Assembly (NCBI GenBank): GCA_021798915.1
Contig: JAJZBM010000014.1
Span: forward strand, 1 to 36,839
Direction: 5' to 3'
Source: Pseudomonadota bacterium
GTDB lineage: Bacteria; Pseudomonadota; Alphaproteobacteria; Acetobacterales; Acetobacteraceae
DNA length: 36,839 nt
Under the pieces are notes generated by a model, which worked only from the letters and a program-made list of their open reading frames with translations, searched no databases and was not told where the DNA came from. Every line of letters begins with the position of its first letter. Position 1 is the stretch's first letter. This document shows positions 27,071 through 34,103 of the stretch, in pieces. Position numbers and translations under genes: made by a program.

Positions 27071-28483
27071 ATGAAGGCGATCAATGCGATAAGGATGGGC
27101 GGGGTCGAAGTGCTCCCCCTGATCGAAGGCGGCAAAGGCCTTTCGGTCTCCAACGGTCAAACTTCGGGCCATTGGGCGGCGAGCGGCGGCGTCGGCACGT
27201 TCAGCGCCGTCAACGCCGATGAGCACGACCCGAGCGGCGCGCCGATCCTCGAGGTCTATCGCGGCCGCACGCGGCGCGAGCGTCATGAGGAACTGGTCGA
27301 TTTCGCGATCAGGGGCGGCATTCATCAGGCCCGCGAGGCGCATGAACTGGCCGGCGGCGTCGGGCGCATCCATGCCAATATCCTCTGGGAGATGGCCGGC
27401 GCCGAGCGGGTCATCACCGGCGTCCTGGAAGGCGCGCGCGGGCTGATCAACGGCATCACCTGCGGCGCCGGCATGCCCTATCGTCTGTCCGACATCGCCG
27501 CCCGGTTCGGAATTTATTACTACCCCATCGTCTCCTCCGCCCGCGCCTTCAACGCTCTCTGGCGGCGCGCCTACAGCAAGGCGGCGGAGTTGCTCGGCGG
27601 CGTCGTCTATGAAGATCCATGGCGCGCCGGCGGCCATAACGGGCTTTCCAACAGCGAGGATCCGAGCCGGCCGGAAGATCCCTATCCGCGGGTGGTGGCG
27701 CTGCGCAAGCTGATGCGTGGCTTCGGGCTCGGCGAGACGCCGATCATCATGGCCGGCGGCGTCTGGTGGCTCGATGAATGGCGGGACTGGATCGACAATC
27801 CCGAACTCGGCCCGGTCGCGTTTCAGTTCGGCACCCGCCCGATGCTGACCCGCGAAAGTCCGATCAGCGAGGCGTGGAAAAAGAAGCTGCTGACGCTGGA
27901 GGAGGGGGATGTTTTTCTCAATCACTTCAGCCCGACCGGATTCTATTCCAGCGCCGTCAACAACGCCTTCATCCGCGAACTCCGCGAGCGCAACGAGCGC
28001 CAGGTCGCCTATACCACCGAGCCGGTCGGCGAGCATGTCGCGGAATATGGCGTCGGGCCGCGCCGGCGCAGCGTCTATCTGACTCCGCCCGATCTCGCCC
28101 GCGCCCATGAATGGGAGCGCGAGGGGTTTACCGAGGCGTTGCGCACCCCCGACAACACGCTGATCTTCGTCGCCCCCGAAAAAGCGCGCGAAATCACCGC
28201 CGATCAGATCGCCTGCATGGGCTGCCTGAGCCAGTGCCGGTTTTCCAACTGGAGCGAGCACGAACCGGATTACAGCACCGGCAAAAAAGCCGATCCGCGC
28301 AGCTTCTGCATCCAGAAAACCCTCCAGGCGATCGCCCATGACCGCGACGACCCGAACTCGGTCGAAAACAACCTGATGTTCAGCGGCCATAACGGTTTCC
28401 GTTTTGCGAGCGATCCGTTCTATTCCAACGGCTTCATCCCGACCGTCAAGGAACTGGTGGCGCGGATTCTGACCGGCCGCTGA
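27071..28483 (+). CDS. Nitronate monooxygenase-like flavoprotein with a C-terminal Cys cluster
   Basis: A 470-residue protein of the FMN-dependent nitronate monooxygenase / 2-nitropropane dioxygenase fold. The N-terminal VLPLIEGGKGLSVSNG and ASGGVGTFSAVN match the barrel start, GINGITCGAG-like and GGVVYEDPWRAGGHNGLSNS segments line the FMN site, and IIMAGGVWW and VAFQFGTRP follow. It is about 100-150 residues longer than typical family members. The C-terminal extension has CMGCLSQC and one more Cys 23 residues later (CX2CX3CX23C), a spacing like the Fe-S sites of some flavin oxidoreductases. GGAGAGG precedes the ATG. The substrate is unknown. It stands alone after the pnp terminator and ends one base from the convergent yqaA. 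Confidence 0.8.
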   Translation: MKAINAIRMGGVEVLPLIEGGKGLSVSNGQTSGHWAASGGVGTFSAVNADEHDPSGAPILEVYRGRTRRERHEELVDFAIRGGIHQAREAHELAGGVGRIHANILWEMAGAERVITGVLEGARGLINGITCGAGMPYRLSDIAARFGIYYYPIVSSARAFNALWRRAYSKAAELLGGVVYEDPWRAGGHNGLSNSEDPSRPEDPYPRVVALRKLMRGFGLGETPIIMAGGVWWLDEWRDWIDNPELGPVAFQFGTRPMLTRESPISEAWKKKLLTLEEGDVFLNHFSPTGFYSSAVNNAFIRELRERNERQVAYTTEPVGEHVAEYGVGPRRRSVYLTPPDLARAHEWEREGFTEALRTPDNTLIFVAPEKAREITADQIACMGCLSQCRFSNWSEHEPDYSTGKKADPRSFCIQKTLQAIAHDRDDPNSVENNLMFSGHNGFRFASDPFYSNGFIPTVKELVARILTGR

Positions 28484-28484
28484 G

Positions 28485-29069
28485 CTAGCCCGGCAGAAAG
28501 CGCAGCAGCGCGAAGCCGAAAACGATACCGAGCGCCAGCGCGCCGGTGACCAGGCCGAGGCGGCGGTCGATGAAATCGCGCGCTTGATCGCCGAAATGGC
28601 GGAGCAGTATCGCGACGGCGAAGAACCTTGCGCCGCGCGTTGCCAAACTCGCCGCCATGAACAGTGGAAAATCGAACCGCGCCGCGCCCGAGGCGATCGT
28701 CACCAGCTTGTAGGGGATCGGCGTCAGCCCCTTGATCAGGATGACCGCGAGGCCCCATTGCGCATAGGCGGCACGAAACCGCGCGAAAGCCGGTTCGAGA
28801 TGGTAGAGTGCGAGGATCGGCGTCGCGAGCTTATCGAACAGGGCATAGCCGATCACATAGCCGAGCGCGCCGCCGGCGACGCTGGCGAGGGTCGCGATCG
28901 CGGCGAGGCGAAAGGCGGCGCGCGGCCGCGCGAGGATCATCGGGATCAGAAGTGCGTCCGGCGGGATCGGAAACACGCTGGCCTCGGCGAAGGCGATCAG
29001 CGCAAGCCACCACGGGGCGCCCGGCGTCGCCGCGAGCGCCAGGATGCGGCGATAGAAACGGCGCATCAT
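28485..29069 (-). CDS. YqaA-type DedA-like (VTT-domain) membrane protein
   Basis: A 194-residue inner-membrane protein of the YqaA branch of the DedA/SNARE-associated superfamily. WWLALIAFAEASVFPIPPDA LLIPMIL resembles the conserved re-entrant start of the domain, and GLAVILIKGLTPIPYKLVTI ASGAA is the second characteristic loop. About four hydrophobic segments are seen. DedA proteins are linked to lipid-carrier flipping and envelope integrity; a role for this small form is not known. Its ATG overlaps the cbpM stop as ATGA, so it is translated with the co-chaperone genes. Confidence 0.87.
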   Translation of the reverse strand: MMRRFYRRILALAATPGAPWWLALIAFAEASVFPIPPDALLIPMILARPRAAFRLAAIATLASVAGGALGYVIGYALFDKLATPILALYHLEPAFARFRAAYAQWGLAVILIKGLTPIPYKLVTIASGAARFDFPLFMAASLATRGARFFAVAILLRHFGDQARDFIDRRLGLVTGALALGIVFGFALLRFLPG

Positions 29070-29410
29070 GCGGGCGGGCTCGCCTCGTCCTCGCCCAGCA
29101 TCGCCGCGTGCAGCGCCGCGCGCAGGTCCGGCGGCGCCGTCCGTGCCAGCGCGTCACAAAGGCGGCGAAGCCGCCGGCGCGAATCGTATAATTGGTCGAG
29201 CAGCCCGAGCACCACCGGCAGCGCCTCCTCCTGCAGGCGATAATCCTGCCGCAAGGTGCGGATCAGGTGCAGCCGGGCGATGTCGATCTCATCGAACACC
29301 CAGGCGTCGCCACCGGCGCGCGGCCGCACCCAGCCCTCCGCGATCCAGTGCTCGATATCGACCCGGTCGAGACCGGTCTCGTTTGCAACCAGAATGTCGA
29401 GGGTGATCAT
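29066..29410 (-). CDS. cbpM: CbpM-type chaperone modulator
   Basis: A 114-residue MerR-like protein. CbpM binds the J domain of CbpA and blocks its DnaK co-chaperone and DNA-binding activities. Visible features are an N-terminal winged-helix-like part (ETGLDRVDIEHWIAEGWVRP) with WVFDEIDIARLHLIRTLRQD and then a leucine-rich helix (EEALPVVLGLLDQLYDSRRR L). Placement directly after a DnaJ-type gene, with ATGA overlaps at both ends, supports the call. Confidence 0.87.
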   Translation of the reverse strand: MITLDILVANETGLDRVDIEHWIAEGWVRPRAGGDAWVFDEIDIARLHLIRTLRQDYRLQEEALPVVLGLLDQLYDSRRRLRRLCDALARTAPPDLRAALHAAMLGEDEASPPA

Positions 29411-30360
29411 GCCGCGTCCTCCAACCCCGCTCTCGGATCCCAGACCGGCGGGTTTTTGCGGTCACGCAGGAACGCCGCGAGTTCCTCGTCCGGCGGCCCG
29501 AGCACGACCCGCAAAGTGACGTAGGCGTCCCCCGCTTCCTGCCCGGCGCTCGCCGGAATTCCCTTGCCGCGCAGGCGAAGCCGGGTGCCGCTGTCCGAGC
29601 CAGGGGGGATGGTCAGCATTACCTGGCCATCGAGGGTCGCAACCGGAACCCGCGCCCCGAGCATCGCCTCGCTGACGCTGACCGGGAGATCGAGATGGAT
29701 ATCGCGGCCGACGCGGCGAAACCGCTCATGCGGCAGAACAGTGATTTCGATCAAGGCATCCCCGGGCAGCGCATCCCCGGGCGGCTCGCCGGCGCCGCCC
29801 TTGCCGCGCAGGCGGAGAATCTGGCCGCTTTCGAGGCCGGGCGGAATCCGCACATCGAGGCTGCCGCCCTCGGGCAGGGTGAGACGCTGGGTGGTGCCGC
29901 GCGCCGCGTCCAGGAACGGGACGGTGAGGGTATAATGCCGGTTCGCGCCGCGTCGCGGCCCATGCCCCTGGCCGCCACCCCGGGCTTGCGCGCCGAATAG
30001 CTCGGAGAGGATGTCGCCGAGATCGTCATCGCCGGCATCCTCGGCGCCGTGACGATAACGGGCGCCGGCGGCGCTTTCGGCATGGGCGCGATAGGGGTGG
30101 TCGCGATAGGCGCGCGCGCCGGGCGGCGGCTGTTCATGGCCAGCGGCGTCGATTTCGCCTCGATCGAAGCGCGCCCGCATCGCCGGGTCGGCGAGCAGCG
30201 CATGGGCAGCGTTGATGGCTTTGAAACGCGCCTCGGCGCCGGGGTCGTTGGGGTTGAGATCGGGGTGGGAGGCTTTGGCGAGCTTGAGGAAGGCACTACG
30301 GATCTGCGGCTCCGTCGCGTCGCGCGGGACGCCTAGGATTTGGTAGGGATCGTCAGCCAC
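29407..30360 (-). CDS. cbpA: DnaJ-type co-chaperone (CbpA-like)
   Basis: A 317-residue J protein without the zinc finger of DnaJ. The J domain is residues 3-68 (DPYQILGVPRDATEPQIRSA) with the HPD signature in SHPDLNPND. A Gly/His-rich linker follows (about 70-125), then the two beta-sandwich substrate-binding domains (LTLPEGGSLDVRIPPGLESG and LDLPVSVSEAMLGARVPVAT L). It stimulates DnaK ATPase and delivers substrates. The start is GTG with GGAGAG six bases upstream; no ATG alternative fits. It is the first gene of cbpA-cbpM-yqaA and is divergent from the FAS1 gene. Confidence 0.93.
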   Translation of the reverse strand: MADDPYQILGVPRDATEPQIRSAFLKLAKASHPDLNPNDPGAEARFKAINAAHALLADPAMRARFDRGEIDAAGHEQPPPGARAYRDHPYRAHAESAAGARYRHGAEDAGDDDLGDILSELFGAQARGGGQGHGPRRGANRHYTLTVPFLDAARGTTQRLTLPEGGSLDVRIPPGLESGQILRLRGKGGAGEPPGDALPGDALIEITVLPHERFRRVGRDIHLDLPVSVSEAMLGARVPVATLDGQVMLTIPPGSDSGTRLRLRGKGIPASAGQEAGDAYVTLRVVLGPPDEELAAFLRDRKNPPVWDPRAGLEDAA

Positions 30361-30450
30361 GGGGTCTCTCCATCGGCGGGCTCGAGCACTCCTGATATAG
30401 CCGCAAACGGCGCCGCGCCCGAGGGGGCAGAAAAAAAATCATGCCCACCC

Positions 30451-30476
30451 GCATCCATTCGCGCCGCTCGCCGGTA
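30451..30476 (+). promoter_or_regulatory. Candidate ECF-sigma promoter motif upstream of the FAS1 gene
   Basis: GCATCC (30451-30456), 14 bases, then CCGGTA (30471-30476). The same layout, CCATCC-N14-CCGTGT, occurs at 32543-32568 ahead of the HMA-like gene. The -35 half resembles the CCATCC element reported for mycobacterial SigK as I remember it, but the spacing and -10 half are uncertain. It lies 55 bases before the FAS1 start codon. Confidence 0.35.
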
Positions 30477-30530
30477 TCGGTGACAGCGGCCACCGACGGC
30501 CGCGCGGACACCAACAGCAGGAGACAGCGG

Positions 30531-31097
30531 ATGAAACGGATGATCGCTCTTTCTTTGGCGGCGGGGCTTGGGCTCGCGGCGCTCCAGACCCAGGCCTGGG
30601 CGGCGCAGGACAGCATCGTCATGGTCGGCGGGCAGGCCATGTATCCCTCCAAGACGATCGTGATGAACGCCATCAACTCCGCCGACCACACGACTCTGGT
30701 CGCGGCGGTGAAGGCGGCGGGGCTGGTCGATGCGCTGAACGGCAAGGGTCCGTTCACGGTTTTCGCCCCGACCAATGAAGCGTTCAATGACCTGCCGCCA
30801 GGCACGGTCGCGACCCTGGTCAAGCCCGAGAATAAGGCGATGCTGACCAAGATCCTGACCTATCACGTGGTCGCCGGCGATTACACTTCGACCGCGCTCC
30901 GCAAGATGATCCTCGCCGGCAATGGCATGACGACGCTCAAGACGCTCGAGGGCGGCACGCTCACCTTCATGATGAACGGCTCGCAGAACATCACCATGAA
31001 GGACGAGAAGGGTAACGTCGCCGATATCACCATCTATGACGTCAAGCAGTCGAACGGCGTCATCCACGTCGTCGACAAGGTGCTGATGCCGAACTGA
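30531..31097 (+). CDS. Secreted fasciclin (FAS1) domain protein
   Basis: A 188-residue exported protein: signal peptide 1-24 (cut after AWA) and a single FAS1 domain. The first conserved block is GPFTVFAPTNEAFNDLP (73-89), the YH motif is in LTYHVVAGDY (109-118) and the second block is NGVIHVVDKVLMP (175-187). FAS1 domains mediate adhesion or protein contacts. Before the domain is GGQAMYPSKTIVMNAINS, common in alphaproteobacterial members. AGGAG lies seven bases before the ATG; the frame is open further upstream but without signal-peptide logic. It converges on an RskA-like/ECF sigma pair, an association known from mycobacterial sigK-rskA with the FAS1 proteins MPT70 and MPT83. A strong terminator follows. 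Confidence 0.94.
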   Translation: MKRMIALSLAAGLGLAALQTQAWAAQDSIVMVGGQAMYPSKTIVMNAINSADHTTLVAAVKAAGLVDALNGKGPFTVFAPTNEAFNDLPPGTVATLVKPENKAMLTKILTYHVVAGDYTSTALRKMILAGNGMTTLKTLEGGTLTFMMNGSQNITMKDEKGNVADITIYDVKQSNGVIHVVDKVLMPN

Positions 31098-31122
31098 ATT
31101 TCCTCCCACCTCGTCTCGCGAC

Positions 31123-31155
31123 ACCCGGGAAGGCACGGCTTTCCCGGGTTTTTTT
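31123..31155 (+). terminator. Strong intrinsic terminator between FAS1 and anti-sigma genes
   Basis: ACCCGGGAA (31123-31131) pairs perfectly with TTCCCGGGT (31141-31149) across nine bases, and seven T follow (31149-31155). It ends the FAS1 transcript and lies nine bases before the end of the convergent anti-sigma gene. Confidence 0.93.
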
Positions 31156-31163
31156 GGCAAGCG

Positions 31164-31871
31164 TCACTCGATCGCGCTCAGGGTGCCGGCATAGAGGATG
31201 GGGCCGGTCGGCTGGCCGGTCGTTGAGCCGCCACGCGGTTCGAGGCTGATCATGAGCTGGCTCGCCGGCCCGGCATCCGCCGCCCGCACCAGGCGGGCGC
31301 CTTGCGCCGGCAGCACACCGAGCGAGCGCGGCCGCGTCGCCCCGGCCGGCAATACCCAGAGTTCGAGGCTGCGATCGGCGGCGACAGGGAGCGGTGCGGC
31401 GCTAGCGATGACGATTTCGCCACTCCCGCCCATCATCGCCATGAAGACCGGCCCCTGGCCGCTCGCCGGCGTCAGCGTCGCGATGGCGCGGGGGGTGGCG
31501 GGCGGGGTAGTGGGCGCGGGGAGGGGGGGGGTGCGCCAGAGCAGGAGGCCGGCGAGGGCGGCGGCAAGCGCCAGGGCGCCGGCGGTGCTCGCCTGCCAGA
31601 GGCGAAGCCGGCGGCGGATTTGTCCGGCGGCGAGTGCGAGGCGTGGCGGCGGCAGCGATTCTGCGATCCGCTGCCATAGCTCGGGCGGCGGCGCGGCCTC
31701 GGGGAGCAATGTCGCGAGTGGCGCCAGTCTCTCCTCCCAGCCCCGGATCGCCGCCGCCAGCGTCGGCTCGCGCGCTGCCCGCGCGGCGACCGCGGCCGCG
31801 GCTTCGGCATCGAGACAACCGAGCACGTATTCGCCGGCAAGAAGATCGGGATCGTCGTCACTGCCGCTCAT
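31164..31871 (-). CDS. RskA-like membrane anti-sigma factor
   Basis: A 235-residue protein. The cytoplasmic N-terminal part (1-90) has the RskA-type LLAGEYVLGCLDAEAAAAVA ARAAREP helix pair that clamps the sigma factor and lacks a zinc HxxxCxxC motif. One membrane helix spans about 95-112 (ASTAGALALAAALAGLLLW). The periplasmic C-terminal part carries the RskA domain (PASGQGPVFMAMMGGSGEIV and LPVAADRSLELWVLPAGATR PRSLG). ATG 31871 overlaps the sigma stop as ATGA; an ATG four codons earlier is an alternative. It is expected to hold the adjacent ECF sigma factor inactive until proteolysis, possibly by RseP (inference). Confidence 0.9.
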   Translation of the reverse strand: MSGSDDDPDLLAGEYVLGCLDAEAAAAVAARAAREPTLAAAIRGWEERLAPLATLLPEAAPPPELWQRIAESLPPPRLALAAGQIRRRLRLWQASTAGALALAAALAGLLLWRTPPLPAPTTPPATPRAIATLTPASGQGPVFMAMMGGSGEIVIASAAPLPVAADRSLELWVLPAGATRPRSLGVLPAQGARLVRAADAGPASQLMISLEPRGGSTTGQPTGPILYAGTLSAIE

Positions 31872-32455
31872 GGGTCGAGGCACTTCTTCAGAGCTTGCAA
31901 TGCGCGGCGGATCCAGGATTTTATCGTCCCGAGCGGCTGTTTGGTCACCGCAGCCAGATCCTGGTGCGACAGCCCGTCCACGAAGGCGCTGAGAACCAGG
32001 CGCCGGCGATCTTCTTCTAAAGTTTCAAGACAACGATGCAAAGCCTTGCCTTCGCTGCTGGAAAGCAGGGCGGCGAGCGGGTCCGGCGCGTCATCCTCAG
32101 CCTCCGGGATCTCGGCGCCGAGAGTTTCGCGGCCATGACGGCGAATGAGATCGAGGGCGCGATAACGGACCAGGCTGAGCAGCCAGGCTTCGGCATGGCC
32201 GCGCGTGGCGTCGAACTGGCTGGCATTCTGCCAGAGCTGGAGAAACGCCTCCTGCATCGCATCGGCGGCGAGCGCCGATTGCCGGGTGATGCGGAGGGCG
32301 ACCGCGTAGAGCCGGTTCGCCCTTGTCTCATAAATCCGGCGGAAGGCGACGCGATCACCCTCCGCCGCGCGACGGATCAGGGTGGCGAGGTCATCGCCGG
32401 CGTGAGCGACGGGCGGATAGCCGGCTGGCGCCGTGTTGGCGCTGGCAAAGGACAT
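31868..32455 (-). CDS. ECF sigma factor (SigK-like, with RskA partner)
   Basis: A 195-residue group IV sigma factor. Region 2 spans about 24-110 (AFRRIYETRANRLYAVALRI, DAMQEAFLQLWQNASQFD, AWLLSLVRYRALDLIRRHGR) and region 4 about 135-190 (LEEDRRRLVLSAFVDGLSHQ DLAAVTKQPLGTIKSWIRRA L). The frame is open back to 32602, but ATG 32455 gives the usual length; no strong ribosome binding site is visible there. It is coupled to the anti-sigma by ATGA. Likely targets are the neighbouring FAS1 and HMA-like genes, judged from position and a shared upstream motif; this is inference. The motif is not found ahead of the sigma gene itself. Confidence 0.92.
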   Translation of the reverse strand: MSFASANTAPAGYPPVAHAGDDLATLIRRAAEGDRVAFRRIYETRANRLYAVALRITRQSALAADAMQEAFLQLWQNASQFDATRGHAEAWLLSLVRYRALDLIRRHGRETLGAEIPEAEDDAPDPLAALLSSSEGKALHRCLETLEEDRRRLVLSAFVDGLSHQDLAAVTKQPLGTIKSWIRRALQALKKCLDP

Positions 32456-32542
32456 GGCCGAGCATAGCGGGCGGGCGCCTCGGGGGGCAAGCGCGCGGCG
32501 CGGACCCTTTCCTGACGATAGCAAACTTACGTTACAATAAGA

Positions 32543-32568
32543 CCATCCCCCTATTGGCGCCGCCGTGT
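32543..32568 (+). promoter_or_regulatory. Candidate ECF-sigma promoter motif upstream of the HMA-like gene
   Basis: CCATCC (32543-32548), 14 bases, CCGTGT (32563-32568), matching the layout found ahead of the FAS1 gene. It lies in the AT-rich centre of the 230-base gap between the sigma gene and the HMA-like gene and points toward the latter. The rest of the gap shows no other clear promoter. Confidence 0.35.
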
Positions 32569-32653
32569 CATAATACAAATTCATCGTGGTCATGATGGGC
32601 ATACGCCACCGGGGCAGGAGTCGATGCAGCCGGGGTGAGGAAATTTTTTGGCT

Positions 32654-32673
32654 GCCGGCTGGCGCCAGCCGGC
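32654..32673. promoter_or_regulatory. Perfect 20-bp palindrome before the HMA-like gene
   Basis: GCCGGCTGGCGCCAGCCGGC is its own reverse complement over all 20 bases. It ends five bases before the AGAGGG ribosome binding site of the HMA-like gene. As RNA it gives an 8-bp stem with a GCGC loop that could hinder ribosome entry; as DNA it could be a dimer operator. A T-rich run precedes it and no T-tract follows, so it is not a terminator for this strand. Confidence 0.7.
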
Positions 32674-32685
32674 GGGAAGAGGGAA

Positions 32686-33075
32686 ATGAGACGAATGCAC
32701 GGGTTCGCGAACGCGAAATTGGGCTTATGGCTCGGGCTCGGGCTGATGGTTGCGCAATCCCTGGCCGGTTCAGCGACGGCCGCCGATCAAGTGCCGGTGA
32801 AACCCGCCTTGCCGCCCGGCTATGGCGAGGTGCAGGTGGTGGTGCTCGGGGTCACGGCGCCGTTTTTCACCTTCGGCCTCGTCAAGCGGTTCGAGCAGAT
32901 TCCCGGTGTCGAGCACACCTCGTTCAACCTCAAGCGCGGCACCGCCGATGTCATCGTGAAACCCGGCGCCACCGTCACCGACGATGATCTGCGCCATGCG
33001 GTGCGTAATGCCTCGTATTCCATCGGGTCGATCCATTGGATCGCGCATCCGTCCGCCAAAGCCGCGGAAAATTGA
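32686..33075 (+). CDS. Secreted HMA-like protein lacking the metal-binding cysteines
   Basis: A 129-residue protein with a signal peptide (about 1-33, ending SATAAD). A ferredoxin-like heavy-metal-associated domain follows (about 46-118): YGEVQVVVLGVTAPFFTFGL VKRFEQIPGVEHTSFNLKRG TADVIVKPGATVTDDDLRHA VRNASYSI. In metal-binding relatives the loop reads GMTCPFC; here the CxxC is APFF (58-61) and the whole protein has no cysteine, so classical Cu(I) or Hg(II) binding is excluded. The fold may serve protein contacts or a different ligand. Start ATG 32686 has AGAGGG just upstream; ATG 32695 is an alternative. The OM channel gene begins four bases after its stop. Confidence 0.78.
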   Translation: MRRMHGFANAKLGLWLGLGLMVAQSLAGSATAADQVPVKPALPPGYGEVQVVVLGVTAPFFTFGLVKRFEQIPGVEHTSFNLKRGTADVIVKPGATVTDDDLRHAVRNASYSIGSIHWIAHPSAKAAEN

Positions 33076-33079
33076 GACG

Positions 33080-34000
33080 ATGCGCCTGATTTTTCGTGAA
33101 ATTCGTGCCCTGCCGACGCTTTTCGCCGGCGCGCTCGCGGTTTTGCTCGCGCTTTCTCTGGTCGCACCGGCGCGGGCGCAGATCACCTTTCCCTCCGCCG
33201 CGCCGATCTCGGCCGGCAACGTCATCGTCCGCACCCAACCCACGGTCACCGAATATTCCGGCGGTCTGCAAAGCTTCTACGACGAAAACATCGTGCTTTA
33301 CGGCGCCTCGCCCGATCTTGCCTTCATTCTCGAAAACAAGTCGATCGTCACGAATTCCGGCAATATCGTCAGCAACGGCAAGGCGACGGCCTTCACCGCC
33401 ACCGGCTTCGGCGATACCGTGCTCGATACCCGCTATAATCTCTATGAGACGGACGGCGTCGGCTCGACCTTCCGCATCGCCCCTTATATCGGGATCGATA
33501 TGCCGACCGGGATGGACAACGTCAATGCCGAAGTGCCGCGGACACTTCAGCCGGCTTCCGGCGAGTGGGGCACGCGCGAGGCGTTGACCTCATCCTGGCA
33601 GACGCTGTTCTGGAACGCCCAGGCGCTCATCGGTTATCAGAACTACGCCGGCTCGGACGGGTTTCAGACCGGCTCGTCGCTGCTCGCCGATGCCGCCTTC
33701 CATTATCTGATCTGGCCCTCCGATCTCGATCGCGAGGTGCCGTCCGAGGTGTTCGCCTCGCTCGAGACCAATTATTCCCTCTCCGCCGTCGATCGCATGA
33801 ACGGCATGGCGATTTCGGGCACTGGCGGGCAGCTCTGGACGGTCGATCCCGGCATTCTCTATAGCGCGCCGACCTGGGGCGCGGCCTTCACCGCGCTTCT
33901 GCCGGTCCTGCAGCAATATCGCGGGCCGGGGGCGTCACGCTATGATTACGGCTTCGAGGTGACCTTCCGCTACAGCTTCTTCACCTATCACCATTGGTGA
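33080..34000 (+). CDS. Outer-membrane channel-like protein (putative transporter family)
   Basis: A 306-residue exported protein with a signal peptide (1-34, cut after PARAQ). The rest is rich in aromatic residues and short alternating strands, e.g. DTRYNLYETDGVGSTFRIAP YIGIDMPTGMDN, NAQALIGYQNYAGSDGFQTG and a C-terminal YDYGFEVTFRYSFFTYHHW. It resembles the outer-membrane MetA-pathway/phenol-degradation type transporter family (beta-barrel). It ends in Trp rather than the usual Phe. It is four bases behind the HMA-like gene and clearly co-transcribed, so the two probably act together at the envelope. The substrate is unknown. Confidence 0.78.
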   Translation: MRLIFREIRALPTLFAGALAVLLALSLVAPARAQITFPSAAPISAGNVIVRTQPTVTEYSGGLQSFYDENIVLYGASPDLAFILENKSIVTNSGNIVSNGKATAFTATGFGDTVLDTRYNLYETDGVGSTFRIAPYIGIDMPTGMDNVNAEVPRTLQPASGEWGTREALTSSWQTLFWNAQALIGYQNYAGSDGFQTGSSLLADAAFHYLIWPSDLDREVPSEVFASLETNYSLSAVDRMNGMAISGTGGQLWTVDPGILYSAPTWGAAFTALLPVLQQYRGPGASRYDYGFEVTFRYSFFTYHHW

Positions 34001-34103
34001 GGATTCGGTGCCAATCCCCTGATGACGCGGATGTGAGATGGCCTCGGCGCGACAAATCGGCAGGATGACGGCGTTCGCGCTGTTCTCATCACCGGGGGAT
34101 CCC

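Noticed and set aside
32456-32542. Autoregulatory ECF promoter (GTAACG...CGTC) ahead of the sigma gene
   Set aside because: The spacer is only about 12 bases, too short for an ECF promoter, and the CATCC motif is absent on that strand.
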